Shown here: in pieces, positions 1 through 13,800 of the stretch | How the letters are laid out: every line of letters starts with the position of its first letter | How positions within the stretch are numbered: position 1 is the first letter of the stretch | Assembly (NCBI GenBank): GCA_037976565.1 | Contig: CP137679.1 | Span: forward strand, 7,671,973 to 7,735,972 | Length of the DNA stretch: 64,000 nucleotides | DNA from: Mesocentrotus franciscanus | Taxonomy: Eukaryota; Echinodermata; Echinoidea; Camarodonta; Strongylocentrotidae | Direction of reading: 5' to 3' | The notes under the pieces: generated by a model | What the model was told of the DNA's origin: nothing | Database searches by the model: none | The model's input: the letters and a program-made list of their open reading frames with translations, nothing else | Translations under genes and position numbers: made by a program

Positions 1-1492
1 ATGTGGAGTTTCGACCAGCATTTCAAACACCACATTCCAGAGGTTGGTTTTTCTATTTGGGTTATCATCGTGTGTATAGGTAGTTGACTAGCAACTTCCG
101 ACAAAACTCCGGAATGTGAGAAAAAAAGATGTTTTTTGCTTGCAGTGTAAATGCAGCTAAATGTTTGGGCTGAGATGAAGTTATTTACAACCGGGCAAAT
201 TAGCAATCTACCCTTATCATCAAGTTTGTTTGGATTATGAAAATACTGATTTGAAGTTAGGAAGGCCAACAAATATTGATGATACACAGTAGATTGGCTT
301 TCAACTCGTATACCTGAATCATATACCTGATCTACTTAGACAGAATAAATGAAAATCTGGTGGAACATATACTAAAAGCCTGCTCGAGGATACAAAAATC
401 TAGAGGAGATGGTCTTCACATGCAGCTGGACACTGGACCCATTTGCACAGAAGAAAAAAGGTAAGAATCAAAATCCAAACTTTTACTTGTGTGAAAAGCC
501 AGAATAGCAGATTTGAATGCTACACTGTACAGAAATCCTATACAGTGGAGACAATGGGACCACGAAAAACACCTTGTTAAATCAAGGTTAAAAACAGAAG
601 AATAAAAAGAGCTGGGACCAGCAAAATTACCTCGTTATATATATCAAGGTTAAAAACAGAAGAATATAAAGAGCTGGGACCAGCAAAATTACTTTGTTTC
701 ATCATGTATCTCATTATATCAGAGCCCTTTGCATCAAGTTTCCACTTTATAATATCGGTATTCTTATTGGAAGAGTCACAATGGGGACATTCAAAATTTC
801 AAATGAACCTTTTAGGCCATGAGGCTGATGGGTTTGGTCACAGACATTGTGCCATTTCAACAATGTGAGAGCCATTCTCAAATGGAAAGAAGTGGACAAG
901 TTCCCATCTTGAAGCTGTACTCACCCATCATCTCAGACCTACAGGCAATAGCACTTTAGCAGGGAAAATTGATTAGAATTTGCATATATATTAGCTTTGT
1001 TCCCAATCATTGTAAATACTATGCCCATTCTATTTCATCAACTGATGTTTTTATTTTTACCTAGATAACTCTTGATACCAGTTCTAATGTACATGACCTA
1101 CATATATAGCTGTATATTTATGTATTAACGCAATTAACCATGCAAAGTTTAATGTAATCTTTCAATGATTTGAATGTTGTGAATCAAGTTCAAGAACAAA
1201 TCGATGTACATGTACATCTAAATTGTATTTAAATCCATGTAAACATGGGTAATTCAGCCTTTGTTGGCAAGACATTGCTCTTAATAAAACCGCTATTGAA
1301 TAAAACCACTATTGAATAGAACCGAACTGAATTGCATTTTGATCATGCACAAAACTAACAAAAGCTCTGGCAAAGGAGTCCAAAGTTTCATAAAGTTTTG
1401 TTCTCCAAAGCTCTTTCACAAATATTAGGAGAGTTGAAGAGACAAGCTTTGTCCTGCCCAGTGTACATCCAGTATCATGGCCCAGATTTGTT

Positions 1493-2066
1493 AAAGGGAA
1501 ATCCAACCCAAATAGACAAACTCTAAAAGAAAGCAGAAAAATCAGAGAAGCAAACTGATGAAAATTTCAATTAAATCTGACTAAATATAAGAAAGTTATG
1601 AATTTGTGAAAGTTGTAATCACTATACAGTGTACGTATAGGCACTTCAAATTGGCTGAAGCGGTAATGTCAATGTGATGTAGTGCCGGACTACTTTCCCA
1701 TCTGTTCCAACATATGAAATGACAAATTTAAATTTGTCAAAATTCATGGCCCAGGAGGGTTTATTCGTTTTAGAGGAACTTTATTAATATATATGCTATC
1801 TATAATATATTCTGAGTAGTGCCCCAAGGGAGAAGGAACTTAGAGAAAAACAGAAATTAATGATATTTTTGTACACGGCAAATGGGAGAGTTATCCTCAT
1901 CCTACGTCACAATCCACTGACCAAATTACCAATTTGAGATTCGCATAAACTTAGTGATCTCATATTTCAAACATTCATAACTTCCTTACTATTGGTCCGA
2001 TTCATTTCAAACTTTTGCCATTCTGTTTTTGCTATTTTTCTGCTTTCATACAAATCAACTTAAAGT
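1493..2066. mobile_element. Palindromic MITE-like unit, GTCCACTCC family
   Basis: The left arm (GAAAGCAGAAAAATCAGA ... AAGAAAGTTATGAAT) returns in reverse at 1965-2066. No ORF of substance. It belongs with the next unit, which has the same arm logic. Confidence 0.5.
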
Positions 2067-2847
2067 CCAAGTCCACTCCAAAAATAACTTACTTTCTAAT
2101 AGAACCAGAAAAATCAGACAAACCAATCAAAAAAAGTTTGAGCAAAATCGGATAACTAATAAGAAAGTTATGAATTTTTAATGACATGAAAAACTTTGAA
2201 AATCACTACACAAATTGGCATGAGTCTGTGACGTATGGTCCTCACTATCCACTACCGGTAATTATTTTCTTTATATTGATACCGGTAATATAAATTTCCT
2301 ATTTTCACCCTAAGAATCTTATTTATTCACACCAGCATCCAAGTTAGATTGTTAGTTGTATGTTTTTGTGTGGATGCACAAATAAAGAGTAATTTTTGTC
2401 CAGTTAAATCATGAAAAATTGAATTTTGATAAACTATTTATATAAAAATCAATAATTATGAAATACAATATTCAGAAAATAGTATCAATTCTTCAAAATT
2501 CATAAAAGTTTTTGGGAAATGTCATGAACGCAATATGATACAAATCATATAACCTGGGCAAAGGCATGGGGAAATCAAGTTTTGGGGATAAAAATGGAAA
2601 TTAATGGGATTAAACTATATAAAACAATTAATAAGTTGTGAGGACATGACGTCACAAACTGATAACCATCTTGGCAATTTGTGTTGTGATTCTCATTGTT
2701 CCATAGTTTTACATACTTTTTCAAAAAGTCATAACTTTCTTATTAGTTATTCGATTTTGTTCAAACTTTTTTTGATTGGTTTGTCTGATTTTTCTGCTTT
2801 TATTGAAAGTAAGTTATTTTTGGAGTGGACTTTCCCTTTAATACAAA
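2067..2847. mobile_element. Palindromic DNA element with TTAAAG...CCAAGTCCACTCC ends
   Basis: Arms of about 150 bp: CAAGTCCACTCCAAAAATAA at the left and its near-reverse at 2806-2842, including AGACAAACCAATC and AAGAAAGTTATGA. Related ends occur at 61482 and 62053. The open frame at 2604-2927 is a by-product of the arm. Confidence 0.65.
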
Positions 2848-3292
2848 GGTTAGATTGCCCTTTAGAGCCTTCTGTCTTGTGGACAACTGGCAAACTGGCT
2901 GTTTGGAGTTTAAAAAACATATTTTAGGATTATCTGGAGTAAAACTAAGCCTCCCTCTGTGACAGTTAGGGAACATGGCAGGAAATTGCCATTTTCTGCC
3001 AATAGCTTATCAGACAGACTAGTCTAGCATTCTCTTGATTTCAGTATGACCATGTTTGTTAAACTTATGGCAGACTGCTCACATGGGTACATATACGTAC
3101 AGTAGCTGCATTTACACTGTGCAATGCAACCAAAAATGATCGGTTTTTCTCACATTCCGGTGTTTCAAAGGTAGCAACTACCGGCAAACACGACAAAAGT
3201 ATGAAATCAAATAACTCACATCTGGAGTGTGGTTATTTTAAATGCCAGCCAAAGTTTCACTGAATTTCTGCAGTGTAATAGCAAACTTCGGG

Positions 3293-3354
3293 TTAACTCC
3301 AGGGAGCTCCGACGGTGTCGGAGCTCCGACGGCGTGGGAGCTCCCTGGAGTTAA
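3293..3354. repeat. 54-bp palindrome between two TTAA sites
   Basis: TTAA at 3293-3296 and 3351-3354 enclose CTCCAGGGAGCTCC ... GGAGCTCCCTGGAG, a perfect 14-bp inverted pair around a GC-rich core that itself repeats GGAGCTCCGACGG-like words. Confidence 0.7.
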
Positions 3355-3659
3355 ATTCGGGTGAGATATACCGGTTTTTCATCATGTGACTCTCCTCACT
3401 TACGCACGCAGGGCACTGACCAATCGGGCATGCGCACTTCTCAGCAAACTTCTACGGTTTTTTATGGGTTTTTCCAGCAGTGTAAATGGTAGTCCAAAAA
3501 AAAAAATTGATGATTTTTCTAAATGGTCTTTTGGATGTGTAAATAGGCCTTACATGTATGTTGGATACTTGGATGGACATGCAACTTGAACCCTTGATGT
3601 ACATAAAAACAAAGTTCCTATGCTGTGGTGCTGCCCATTGTATCTATATATTAATACGC

Positions 3660-3920
3660 AAAATCGTCGCGGGGGGGTAAAAACGGTTCATGAAAAACGT
3701 CTTTCCTCGACCGCGCCCCCCTTCGCCGAGGCGCGGGAACGGCGACACAATTATACGAGGCATGTCTCCGTATCCAGCGTGCCACGTCGACCCAGCGGTC
3801 GCCGTCGATGTCGTTAAAGGTGGTTTCGGGGTCCCGGGAGGACGGCGGACGAGCACGGCCGTCGATGTCCGTGCAAGAAGGCGACGAACCCGCGAGTGAG
3901 GCAGCAAGGCGTGCACCCGC
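3660..3920. other. GC-rich island of unknown nature
   Basis: A stretch much richer in G+C and CpG than its surroundings. Several frames stay open on both strands only because stop codons are rare in such DNA. GACATCGACGG occurs twice on the minus strand. No gene was recognised. Confidence 0.4.
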
Positions 3921-4588
3921 CCTCTGTCTAATCAAGGAGATACACTTTTAAGAGACGATCCACTCTATAATGTATTGTAGCAGATACACGCTGCAACAGA
4001 GCGGGCCTACCCCGTGTTAGGCATCTTGCTTATGATATGCTTTGTAGGCACTTTACGGGCATGCCAGAGAAATACACAGCATACAACAATCCACTCAAGT
4101 CATGTGGCGTAGCAAGTACAAGGCCCAACGGATTGGGCCTGTCCGGTGTTAGGCATCTTGCTATATATAGGCCTTTGCAGCAGCCAAACTGACAATCGAG
4201 AACGTATTATGTTGGCTCTACGCCCAGCGACTGCAGCACTCTACTGCTGTACCTGTAATACTGGCTGTATAGCGTGTCTTTAGATTCTTCAATGTTTCGT
4301 GTTTGAGCCGTGCAATGAATTGTTGTTTTCTTTTATTTCTTTATTGAATGTGATGTGAATGTGAGTACGGTACATGATATTACAGAAGTGTCCAAGGAAT
4401 GATAGGCCTACAGGTGGAAGGGATATAAAACAATTATACAATGACTCATTCTCGGAACAAGCTAAAACTATTCGCACTTGGGAACAGTACTGTTCCCTCT
4501 GGGGCCGCGATCGATGGCCCTCGGGATAATATAATACGATTTGATGTTCCTTCGATGCGAATAGTTTTAGCTAGATCCTCGAGTTACT
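3921..4588. other. Non-coding stretch with a short duplicated word
   Basis: GTGTTAGGCATCTTGCT occurs at about 4013 and 4146, each preceded by GGGCCT. Nothing else was recognised. Confidence 0.4.
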
Positions 4589-4890
4589 TCGAGTGTCATT
4601 GTATATTTGTATATTTGTATATTATTTTCATTGTAGGACTAAATTAACTTAGTTATGTGTGAAAATAACCAAAATGATAATGGGAGTGAAGTGCATGAGA
4701 ACAATATTCGTAGGCCTATCAGGGGCGTCAATCCATTATCCTTCGAGTGTCATTGTATATTTGTATATTATTTTCATTGTAGGACTAAATTAACTTAGCA
4801 ATGTGTGAAAAAAACCAAAATGATAATGGGAGTGAAGTGCATGCTGAGAACAATATTCGTAGGCCTATCAGGGGCGTCGATCAATCCATT
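4589..4890 (+). repeat. Tandem duplication, unit about 154 bp
   Basis: The block from GAGTGTCATTGTATATTTG to AGGGGCGTC...ATCCATTATCC occurs twice in a row (starts 4591 and 4745), with small differences such as an internal ATTTGTATATTTG expansion and a CT insertion. Confidence 0.85.
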
Positions 4891-5050
4891 ATCCTGGGGG
4901 CACGGGGGACACGTCCCCCCCCCACGAATTTTCAGGTGGTGAAATGTCCCCCCACGATTTGGGGTTAAAATCTTTCCTTTTTTCTTTCTTTCTCTCTTTC
5001 TCTCTCTGTTGACTTAATTCGCGCAGGGGGGAGGGGGGGGGGGAACTTTA

Positions 5051-5285
5051 TTCAAACAGTCAAGAACGGTACTATGAAACGTCTTCTTTCTCTAAAAAAT
5101 TAATGAAACAGGGATTAAGAGTCGAGAACGGTACAACGAATCGTCTTCTTTCTCTAATAATTATGAAACGTCAAAACTTACGCGCTTCGCGGAGGTGGAA
5201 ACTGAATTCAGACAAAGATTAAGAGTCGAGAACCGTACAACCAATCGTCTTCTTTCTCTAAAAATGTAATGAAACGTCAAAGATG
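5051..5285 (+). repeat. Three imperfect copies of an AACGGTACnA...TCGTCTTCTTTC unit
   Basis: Copies at about 5060, 5120 and 5226 carry GTCnAGAACnGTAC followed by CGTCTTCTTTCTCTAA and ATGAAACGTC. Confidence 0.7.
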
Positions 5286-7890
5286 AAAAAGACAATAAAT
5301 GAACCGGTCACCAATGAAAGTACATGCCGTGAAACAGCGTAACTAGAGAGAGAGTGACATGTAATTGTGTCCCCCCATGCTCAAACTCGGATTATAATGA
5401 CGCCCTTGATTCGTATAGATAACGAGTGAGGATCCGGGAAAGGGATAGTGAGAATAATAGGAACGAAGTGACGACAATAATCGTAAATAACGAAAGTGAA
5501 AACGAAGGTAAAGTCTAAAATATCTGCATCAATTTTATTACAAATTATTGATTTCACTGTTTTCTTCCAGTTTTCAAGTTTTATTACATAATTCAGATAA
5601 AAATTCAAAAAATTCAAAACGATACATGATGGGACAGCAAACAAAAGGTTGGTATTCTAACGAGTAAAATATTAATGAAAAGAAGAAGAAAAATTATAAA
5701 ATGATAAAAAAGTAGGCCTTTACAATGAAAAAAAATAATATCAGCTAGCACAGAAATATCTCTTTTTTTAATACAATAAAAATTATAATTAAAAAATTAT
5801 TATTAAAAAAAATCAACAACAAAAAAAATCGATAGCACATATCTATTTTAAAGGATTTACAACCCCCTCCCACCCTCCCTAGAATCCCGTGGATTTTCCA
5901 CGGGCCCTGCTAGTATATGTTATTTTACAGATACGGTTACTACAAATTAAATTTCTATCGAAAATATAAATAATCATAATTTTTTTTTAAATGTACCGGT
6001 ATACCATCTGTCTGCATGGAGCTAGAACTTAGAAGTACAGAAACACATATACTAACCACGGACCCTACATAACACAGTGTTAACTTTCTGGCTCCAAATA
6101 GACGATACGCTATTACGCTGGTAGTAGTACCTTACAATACTATTACTATAGTTACAGACTGCAAATTCTGACAATCGCAATGGACATTCTCAAATAACTA
6201 TCAGTAAAGAAATTGTTGTTTGTATTCTCATGGGCACAATTGTAGGGTATAAACAAAGGGCATGGGATTTAGCTCGTAATACTAATAGCCGATCGCGTTT
6301 TAAGAGGTTCATGCCGCCATTATCGCCATAATTACACGAAAGTTAGATTTGGACCCATCGATCTGATTAGCCTATAACACTCATACAGCGCATTTCTACG
6401 GTAGCAGCATATTTACGGAAGTTCCAGTCAGAGGTCAACACCATTGACATTGTACCGAGATTGTTAATTCCCACGCTACACGTGAAGAGTAACCAGCTGT
6501 ATCGCTCTGGTAAGATATTTGCTAATATTTTTCCTTAGTTTTACGTGGGATTTTTAATTTGCGTAGGCAGTTGGGAGTAGAAGTGGCATAAAATTCATCG
6601 AGGCCACTGTCCAATATTATTGGTCGAGTGTGGGAAGGGGTGATTTCGAACGCATTTTAGGGTCTGTTTACCTGCCTCTCCGCATAGCCATAGGTCTATG
6701 GGAGCCAGTTAAGGCTTGGTGATATCAATATTTCACATTATCACCAAGCCCTTAAGGCTAGATCTGATAACGAGTGATTTGATTTGGACACTGACTCGTA
6801 CCGTTATCAGCGTAACCTCGTTGTAGTCGACCTGGTTATCGAGACAATGCGTATAACGTAGTAGCCTACCAGCTACCTTTGTTTCGCGAGTCTGCATGCA
6901 CTCTAGCGCTCACCCAGATATCCGCGACATCGCAGCTCTCATTCACTCGTACAACACATAGCAAAATCACCCTTACGCTCAAATTCATCACATATTGCAT
7001 CTACAATTTTCACTTTCATTTTTACAAAAGTTAAATTTGAAGCACTAATCTGCATTTTCTTTTAAATCCATGCTTACCATGAACATTTAAGAGATGAAAT
7101 TCGGATCCAGCTCCAGATCCAGCTCTAGCTCCAGCCCACTGAAAGTTACGCGACGGACGTCGGCCGGACGGACAGATGCAAGCTCATAATTATGTCAGCT
7201 GATGTTTTGATTCTCTGAATGTGATTGCGCAATACATATACAACGTGTTGTCTCACGTGCATGTACAGCAGCTGGAATACGTGCGTGCAGGGAGCAGGGA
7301 CATGATAGAGAGTTAGAATTCCTACTTCCTGGTACATGTTATCAGCTCCCTGATATGAGTTTAGGGAAGTCTGAGTTTAGGGTCAATTAGTTTAGGAAAA
7401 TCAATTGTTTTCTTCAATAGGCTTTATGCAACATGCACTGTACATAATGTTCATGCAAGCGTCTATGGTTTTGTGCATGCACACGTACTTGCAAAATATT
7501 GATCCTTACAAAAAAAATGATGTTTACTTATTTCTGAATTATAAACGGAGGCCGGGCCAAAGTCAGATAAAGAGGAGTTTAATTGGTGTCATATACAAAC
7601 AAAAATTATCAACATTTCGATACCAATTTTTGATGGAATTGTGATAATCATCATTAAAAAACATATAAAAAACATTATTTACCATATATCAAAATCGGGG
7701 AGGTATTTTTTTTTTTTGGGGGTCACTTTCCAGGAATTTGCATAAGTACAAGGACAACAACTTGTGCCAAGGAGAGGCTTAAAAAAACGACATTTTTGCC
7801 AATACTTTGCGTTTTAGTGTATTAAAGACGTGTTTGGTGTGTTTAAAACGAGTTTTAAAGATAAATTTTAAATAAAACCTCAAATAATTT
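5286..7890. other. AT-rich non-coding stretch
   Basis: No exon recognised. A small hairpin lies at 6709-6757 (TTAAGGCTTGGTGATA and its reverse). A CGCTCTG|GTAAGAT donor-like site at about 6509 is isolated. Confidence 0.5.
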
Positions 7891-8270
7891 ATTAATAAAC
7901 TACCAAATCAGTCAATCAATCATGAATCAATAAAATCAATCTATTATCATTCAATTAATTATTCAATCAGTCAATCAGAAAAGGAACCACAATTCAGAAC
8001 AAAATTCTAGTAACCATTAGTCATGCAGTGTAAGAGTCAATCAATTAATCTATCAATCCAGAATAATCAATCATCAATCCAATCCACAAATCCGAAATCA
8101 AGCACCAAATTAATCAATCACTCAGTCAATCAGTCACCTATCAATCACCAAATCAACTAATCATTAATCAATCAATTGATCAACCAATCACTACTTGGTC
8201 AACCAATTAAACAATTATCTAATTCACCAATCAACCGTTCAATCAATCAATCAATCATTCAGCAAACGTT
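7890..8270. repeat. AATC/TCAA simple repeat tract
   Basis: Long run of degenerate TCAATCAATC words. Confidence 0.85.
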
Positions 8271-10673
8271 ATTTATACCCTAACGCCATCGAACTTGGAG
8301 AAAACTCAATATCAATAAAATGTATGAAATTTATTACAATTCATCATATGTTAAAATGTCCAAATATCACTTTTAAAAACATAATGTCATGTATATCATC
8401 TAACAAATGAATAACCTGTAATACAAGAAAGACACCTTTATTAAAACAAAAATAAAAAGACAATAAAAAAGACGTTAATGCTGATAAAGTGTATTCTAGA
8501 AGAAAATAATAACAAATATCACCACGTAAAATATGTCGACACTATACAATTAATTCTTCTTCTACTCTATGTATAAAGTCCATTTTGTATTTCATGTACG
8601 ATAATGTAGTCTATACTATATGTAACCCTTTCTTTACAATATCAAAATGCGAAAACCATGACAATAGAGAAAAATGAATACACCGATACCATCCTGACCA
8701 AGTTTAAATGGAAATGCACAAATACCCGTGAAAGGAATGAAAGAGATTACGTAATACATTTAATATTTCCACAATAAAATGTAAGTTAAAATATTATTTA
8801 CAAGACCAGCGTTGTAGAGACAGATACCATTATGGAAAGAGAATATTATAGGTATATTCATAGGTAGAAAAATATGCCAGATATTTCCCCTTATTTTCAT
8901 TTTATATATATTTTTTATTTTTGTCCAGAATGTATTCGACTTATTCAGTTAAACCCGACCCATGATCTGATATGAAAAATGACAAGGCCAACTAAGACCT
9001 CAGACTAACTTCCTTTGTTTCCTTTATTCCTTTCCTTTATTTGTGTACCCCAATTTTGAACAAAGGGGTTTACATTTTGGAGAAATTGAAATTTTCTTGA
9101 ACAATGTTGTAATTATCTTACATTTCAAAAAAACATTTCATAATGATTGCCATGGATTTAATGTTTCGCTTTGTTTCCAGCTCAAATATACTCGCTATCG
9201 GATCTGATATAACAAGTTAAACATTCAACATATCTGATCGAAACTTAACGAAGAGACCTCTGTCCAGTTTTCTTGTATATTATATAAATTGATAGCAAAA
9301 ATACAATCTAGTACAGAATTTATCAATTTATAAAACAGATATAACATTGCCCCTTACAACTGATATACTTCCCATTGTTCTCACGCTAACATAAATATCT
9401 TCATTACAATGAAGTCTTAGTTTATAATTAACAAAATTGATGATACAATAAAATCGACCTTATTTATCAATTGATATGTGATATTCATTTTATGCCATCA
9501 GTTTAAAACAAGTAAGGAATACAATATTAATAAAACGTACAGTGTTTAAAACTTTCACCTCGGTTAAAGTCCATTGTTTCAATATTATTTTACATGGTAT
9601 ATGATTTTTACATAACATATGAATTTTCTAGTAATTCCATTTCTCAGCCTTATGCCAAACAGATATACAACATTCACTTCTTCAATTCAATTCTTCCGGA
9701 ATACATAAATTATACTTACACGAATGAAATAATATGATATACCCTTCAAGCAAATATCCGCAGTTGTTAATCTAAACTGATCCCCAAAACAGGATTTGAC
9801 AATAAAAGTATAACAATAGCAAGATCAAGGCCCCAAAAATAGAACGATATACTCACATTTTTATATTTTTAAGTGTACATTTTTTGTGTAGCCCACATAT
9901 TTATTTTAATTCTTCAATGCTTTACTCATGAGTTTTTTTCTGGGGCTGTCATGTTATCAAGCAAACTGCTTACAATGACAGTCCTTCTTCCGCAAATATT
10001 TTTTATAATATTTTATAATGTTTGAGGAAATTTAGTATCTATGACAGTTTATCATTTCGTTTTTGAAAATAACATTTTTATATACATATATTTGCTTATT
10101 TATGATTCATTGTCGGAAAAATACTTATTGTACTTCATATTATTATTATCGAAAAACTGTGTACTTACATGAATGCAGAAGAAAATAAAATCAAATCAAA
10201 TCAAATCAAATCTCCAAAGCGCATTTTGAAAGCAAAATACACGATACATAAAACTGATTTTAAAAGTGTGAAAAATAGCTATTAATGCATCACTCTGAAC
10301 ACAACAATATGTCCGTGCTTTCCGTAACATCCCTTATGTCATATTCCCTTTGTTTAGACACGATATTATATGGTAAATATGATGAAGATTATAGAGATAA
10401 CCACGATCAGTCTTAAAACATATTGGATATCGTTGGCAAGGATGCCATTTTATAGATAAAGCCCGTCGCACTTGCAGATCCCAATGGCGATTTTGAAAAT
10501 ACAACCTATATGAACTTCAATACATTTTCTTGAAAAATCAGATTGCATTCGAATTGCATTGTATGCGGTGGTCTGAATGGACTCCAAGATGGTGGCGCCG
10601 CGAGTCAGAGGTGCTCTTCAACGCATTAAAGTTGAATTCAATCCGTGTAATTCATATCCTCATTGGAAAGGGA
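8271..10673. other. AT-rich stretch downstream of the amine oxidase
   Basis: No coding signal. A short AATAAAATCAAATC-type tail at 10184-10212 resembles the 3' tail of the CR1/L2-like element at 37.9 kb and may mark an old retrotransposon end. The oxidase 3' UTR must begin at 10673 going left; no clear polyadenylation signal was pinned down. Confidence 0.4.
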
Positions 10674-10827
10674 TCAATTTTCTGTTGGCTTTTGTGTTTG
10701 CTTTTCTGCGGTAGGTATGGTGTTGAGTGCTTTCCGGACTTCGCTCGCTACTCGCTTTCCCGACTTGACAGAGCCCTCCATGTATCCATACCATGAAGAT
10801 GACATCTCAGCCCCACACCAATGGATT
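10674..10827 (-). CDS. Amine oxidase exon 12: C-terminal flavin region and stop
   Basis: Acceptor CTTTTCAG. It encodes IHWCGAEMSSSWYGYMEGSV, then KSGKRVASEVRKAL and a short hydrophilic tail ending PTEN before TGA. Family members usually read FAGTE here; this one reads WCGAE. The tail has no hydrophobic helix, so the enzyme should be soluble. No close AATAAA was found. Confidence 0.93.
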
Positions 10828-13800
10828 CTGAAAAGAAATAATATCAGTTTATTAACATTAATAAGTTACAAATATATAGCAGGGAAAGACAAGGAGTAGA
10901 AGAAAATCAAGAGTAAAGCTGATGCTTTCATTTGCGAGGGGCTTACCCTGAAAAACACCCTTTCTACCATATAGATAATTATTCAAATTATAATAATTAC
11001 GAACATTGTTGGTTTTGGCCTGTTAAAGCACACCTAACTGCGCAGTTGAAATGTGCTTAATTATGTATACACTGAACATTCAGGTAATGTTTATCTAGAG
11101 ATGGCTTCCTTAACCAAGCCCCCTGATCCAGTCATCTACCAACCTGGAATTTCCGAAAAATAATCATTATTGAATTCAAGTGCAACTGTGGAGGTAGTAA
11201 GGAGTTTATCTCAGCACCATGGAGGGGCTTCGTTAGAACATTCTGAATAGCGGTGCTGACAAAATGTTGACTAACAACATATAATAAGATTTGGATTGGG
11301 GCGGGATTGGGGCGGGAGGGGGCGGTAGGGGGAGGGGGAGGTTCAAACCACCACACCCCTCTATCTTGATGTATTTGGTACCGTCCTTGACGGTTCTTCT
11401 GTTTCTATTTTGTCAAATTCTAAACGAAGAATTACCTTCCATGCGGTTTCTTGATTCCTTTTGCATGGTAGACCATTGCACCGGGCATCATTGCGCTGAA
11501 TGGGTAGCCGTTTGTGTACCGATCCACACCCCAGTCCTTCAAAGAATGAAACAAAAATCGACGCAAATTTGAAGTCCTGTGCAAGGAAAAGGTGCGCTAC
11601 ACTAAATACCTTGTGGATTAAACTGTATATTAGTTTAATAATTCTTAAATTCAAGCTTCATAAAATGCCATATTAGGACGGCAAGTATCTTTATCTGACA
11701 TGCCAAATGTGTCTTTTGTATTATTTTCGTAGTTCATGATAATAGAAAAATAGGCTTACACCAACAAGTTTTTTGTCTGCTATCTACTCAATATAGCTAC
11801 GTAACTACGTTCGTCAATGATTGTGTCCAAAAGTCATTTTAGTATTGATTTTCAGTAGACATATCGCAAATAAAATGGAGGAGGATATTTTGTTTTATTC
11901 AAAAGATCCAGCTTTTGTGTAATTCTGTTGTCCTTTTTGAGCAATAAGATATGTTCTCTCTCAACAAAATGTTGGTAGCTCTCTGTTGTTGATTACATTA
12001 TCATATCAATTTCCTCACCATTTCTGCATAGTCGATGGTCTTGAGAGCTTCGTCACCATAGATGTCAGCCAGCTTCTTCAGCAATATTTTCTTTCTTTCC
12101 TCTTTCTGTTAAACGGAGAAATGAAATCATAAATGTACCATTTATTGAATATTATCATGATAATAAGCAAACCGTGCACAAGACTATAATTGTTTCAATT
12201 CATTTCCCCCCCATAAACCATATAAATCCTTTCATTTTCGTCACTTTTTCCAATCCCATATCTACCATGTCTACAGTAATAAATTAAAGTGGGTGGCATC
12301 TTACAGTAGCGGTTCTGCGACATAATTATGCTCCAGCGACAATAGGCCATTTTCGTAATGTAATCTAATTTAATTTAATGTATACGTCTTTGTGCCTCAT
12401 TAACAATTATTCCATTCACCTGTTACGAATAAAATGTATTTCAATAGTCAGAATGCAAATTGCATACATTAGTTATATATATATATATATATATATGAAA
12501 ATTGCAAACATTAGTTATATATATGCAAATTGCATACATTGGTTATATATATGCAAATTGCATACATTAGTTATATAAATGCAATTTACATTATGACTTT
12601 TGAAATACAAGTATTCGTAACAGGTGAATGAAATAATTTGTAACAAGACACTTATCAAACATTGTTTATGCATTACACTTGATTACATTACGAAAATGGC
12701 CTATTGCTGCGGGATTCATTTCATCAAATAGTTATAAGATTAGGGTTTGCAATATACCATTTTCGTAATGTAATCAAATTTATGAATATGCCTTTGTGAA
12801 GCGACCCGATACGAATGATTTCATTCACCTGTTACGAATACTTGTATGTCAAAAGTCAGAATGTAAATTGCGTATACTGCGTGTTGCTAGGTAGGACAAG
12901 CCATGATGTTTGTCCTACCTAGCAACAACTTATGTACGCAATTAGCATTCTGACTATTAAGATACATTTATTCGCAACAGGTGAATGAAATAATTCGTAT
13001 CGAGGCGCTTCACAAAGGCATATGCATAAATTTGATTGTATTACGAAAATGGCCTAATAGGTTTTAGCTTAGGTTTAGGGATAGGGTTAGAGTATTAACG
13101 TTTTAGTGTTTGGTCTAGGGTTGAAGTTAAGAATTTGAGCAGTTGTGACCGGAGCATGTGGTATAACCTACCGTGAGTTGTCTCAACGACTCGGAAAAGA
13201 TCATCCCCATCAATGCGGGGTTCTCGGGCACCGTCGCAGTCGGATTCCTGTTGCAGGAGCAGGCGTCGAACACGTACTCGTACGTCATGAGGTCGTCATC
13301 GGTGTCGAAGGCCTTCTCCTCGTCCGTCAACTTGATCACGTGACCGCTCATACCTCCTTTTCTCCAGAATGCCTATTGGTTAATCAATTTTCAGCTGATA
13401 TTATTCAGAGTCGGTTCAATATCAAGTAAACTACATTCTATTTGCCAAGTGAAAAATCCAAACTTAGGTTTAAAGCCCCACTGCACTACTTATAGCTACT
13501 TGCGCCCTCTATATAGCAAACAATGCCTAATCGGTGACCATTGGTCCCCTATGGTCCTCTTTTTCTTATGATAATTGAGAGCTGATTTGATGAGATAACC
13601 ACCTGTCAGTGACCCTGCAGGGAGGTTGAATCCTTCCTGGCCAAACTAGTGCAGTGTGGCTTTACAGAAAGGCTTTGAGATGCCTGTAAATCTGTAATCA
13701 AGTAACATGATCGCAATAATTTCAAGAAATCAGCTCAAGAGAAAATTCAACATCCTTCCGTATCGCCTATAGAATATTAGGTTCCCGTAATATGCCATTG

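Larger units (their letters stand above)
1..3260. mobile_element. Large inverted-repeat element, left end cut by the window
   Basis: Bases 5-165 and, in reverse, 3098-3250 share a divergent arm: a CATTnCAGAnGTnnGTT segment, then ACnCCGGAATGTGAGAAA and GCAGTGTAAATGCAGCT. A third copy of the arm motif is at 52710-52820. The space between holds two palindromic units (1493-2847) and no coding potential. Bases 540-690 contain a short tandem repeat of about 62 bp (AGAGCTGGGACCAGCAAAAT). Confidence 0.55.

Noticed and set aside
3644..3935. Overlapping open frames on both strands with an ETTFNDIDGDRW-like stretch
   Set aside because: GC-rich DNA with few stops; no splice sites, start context or family match. 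Kept only as a GC island.
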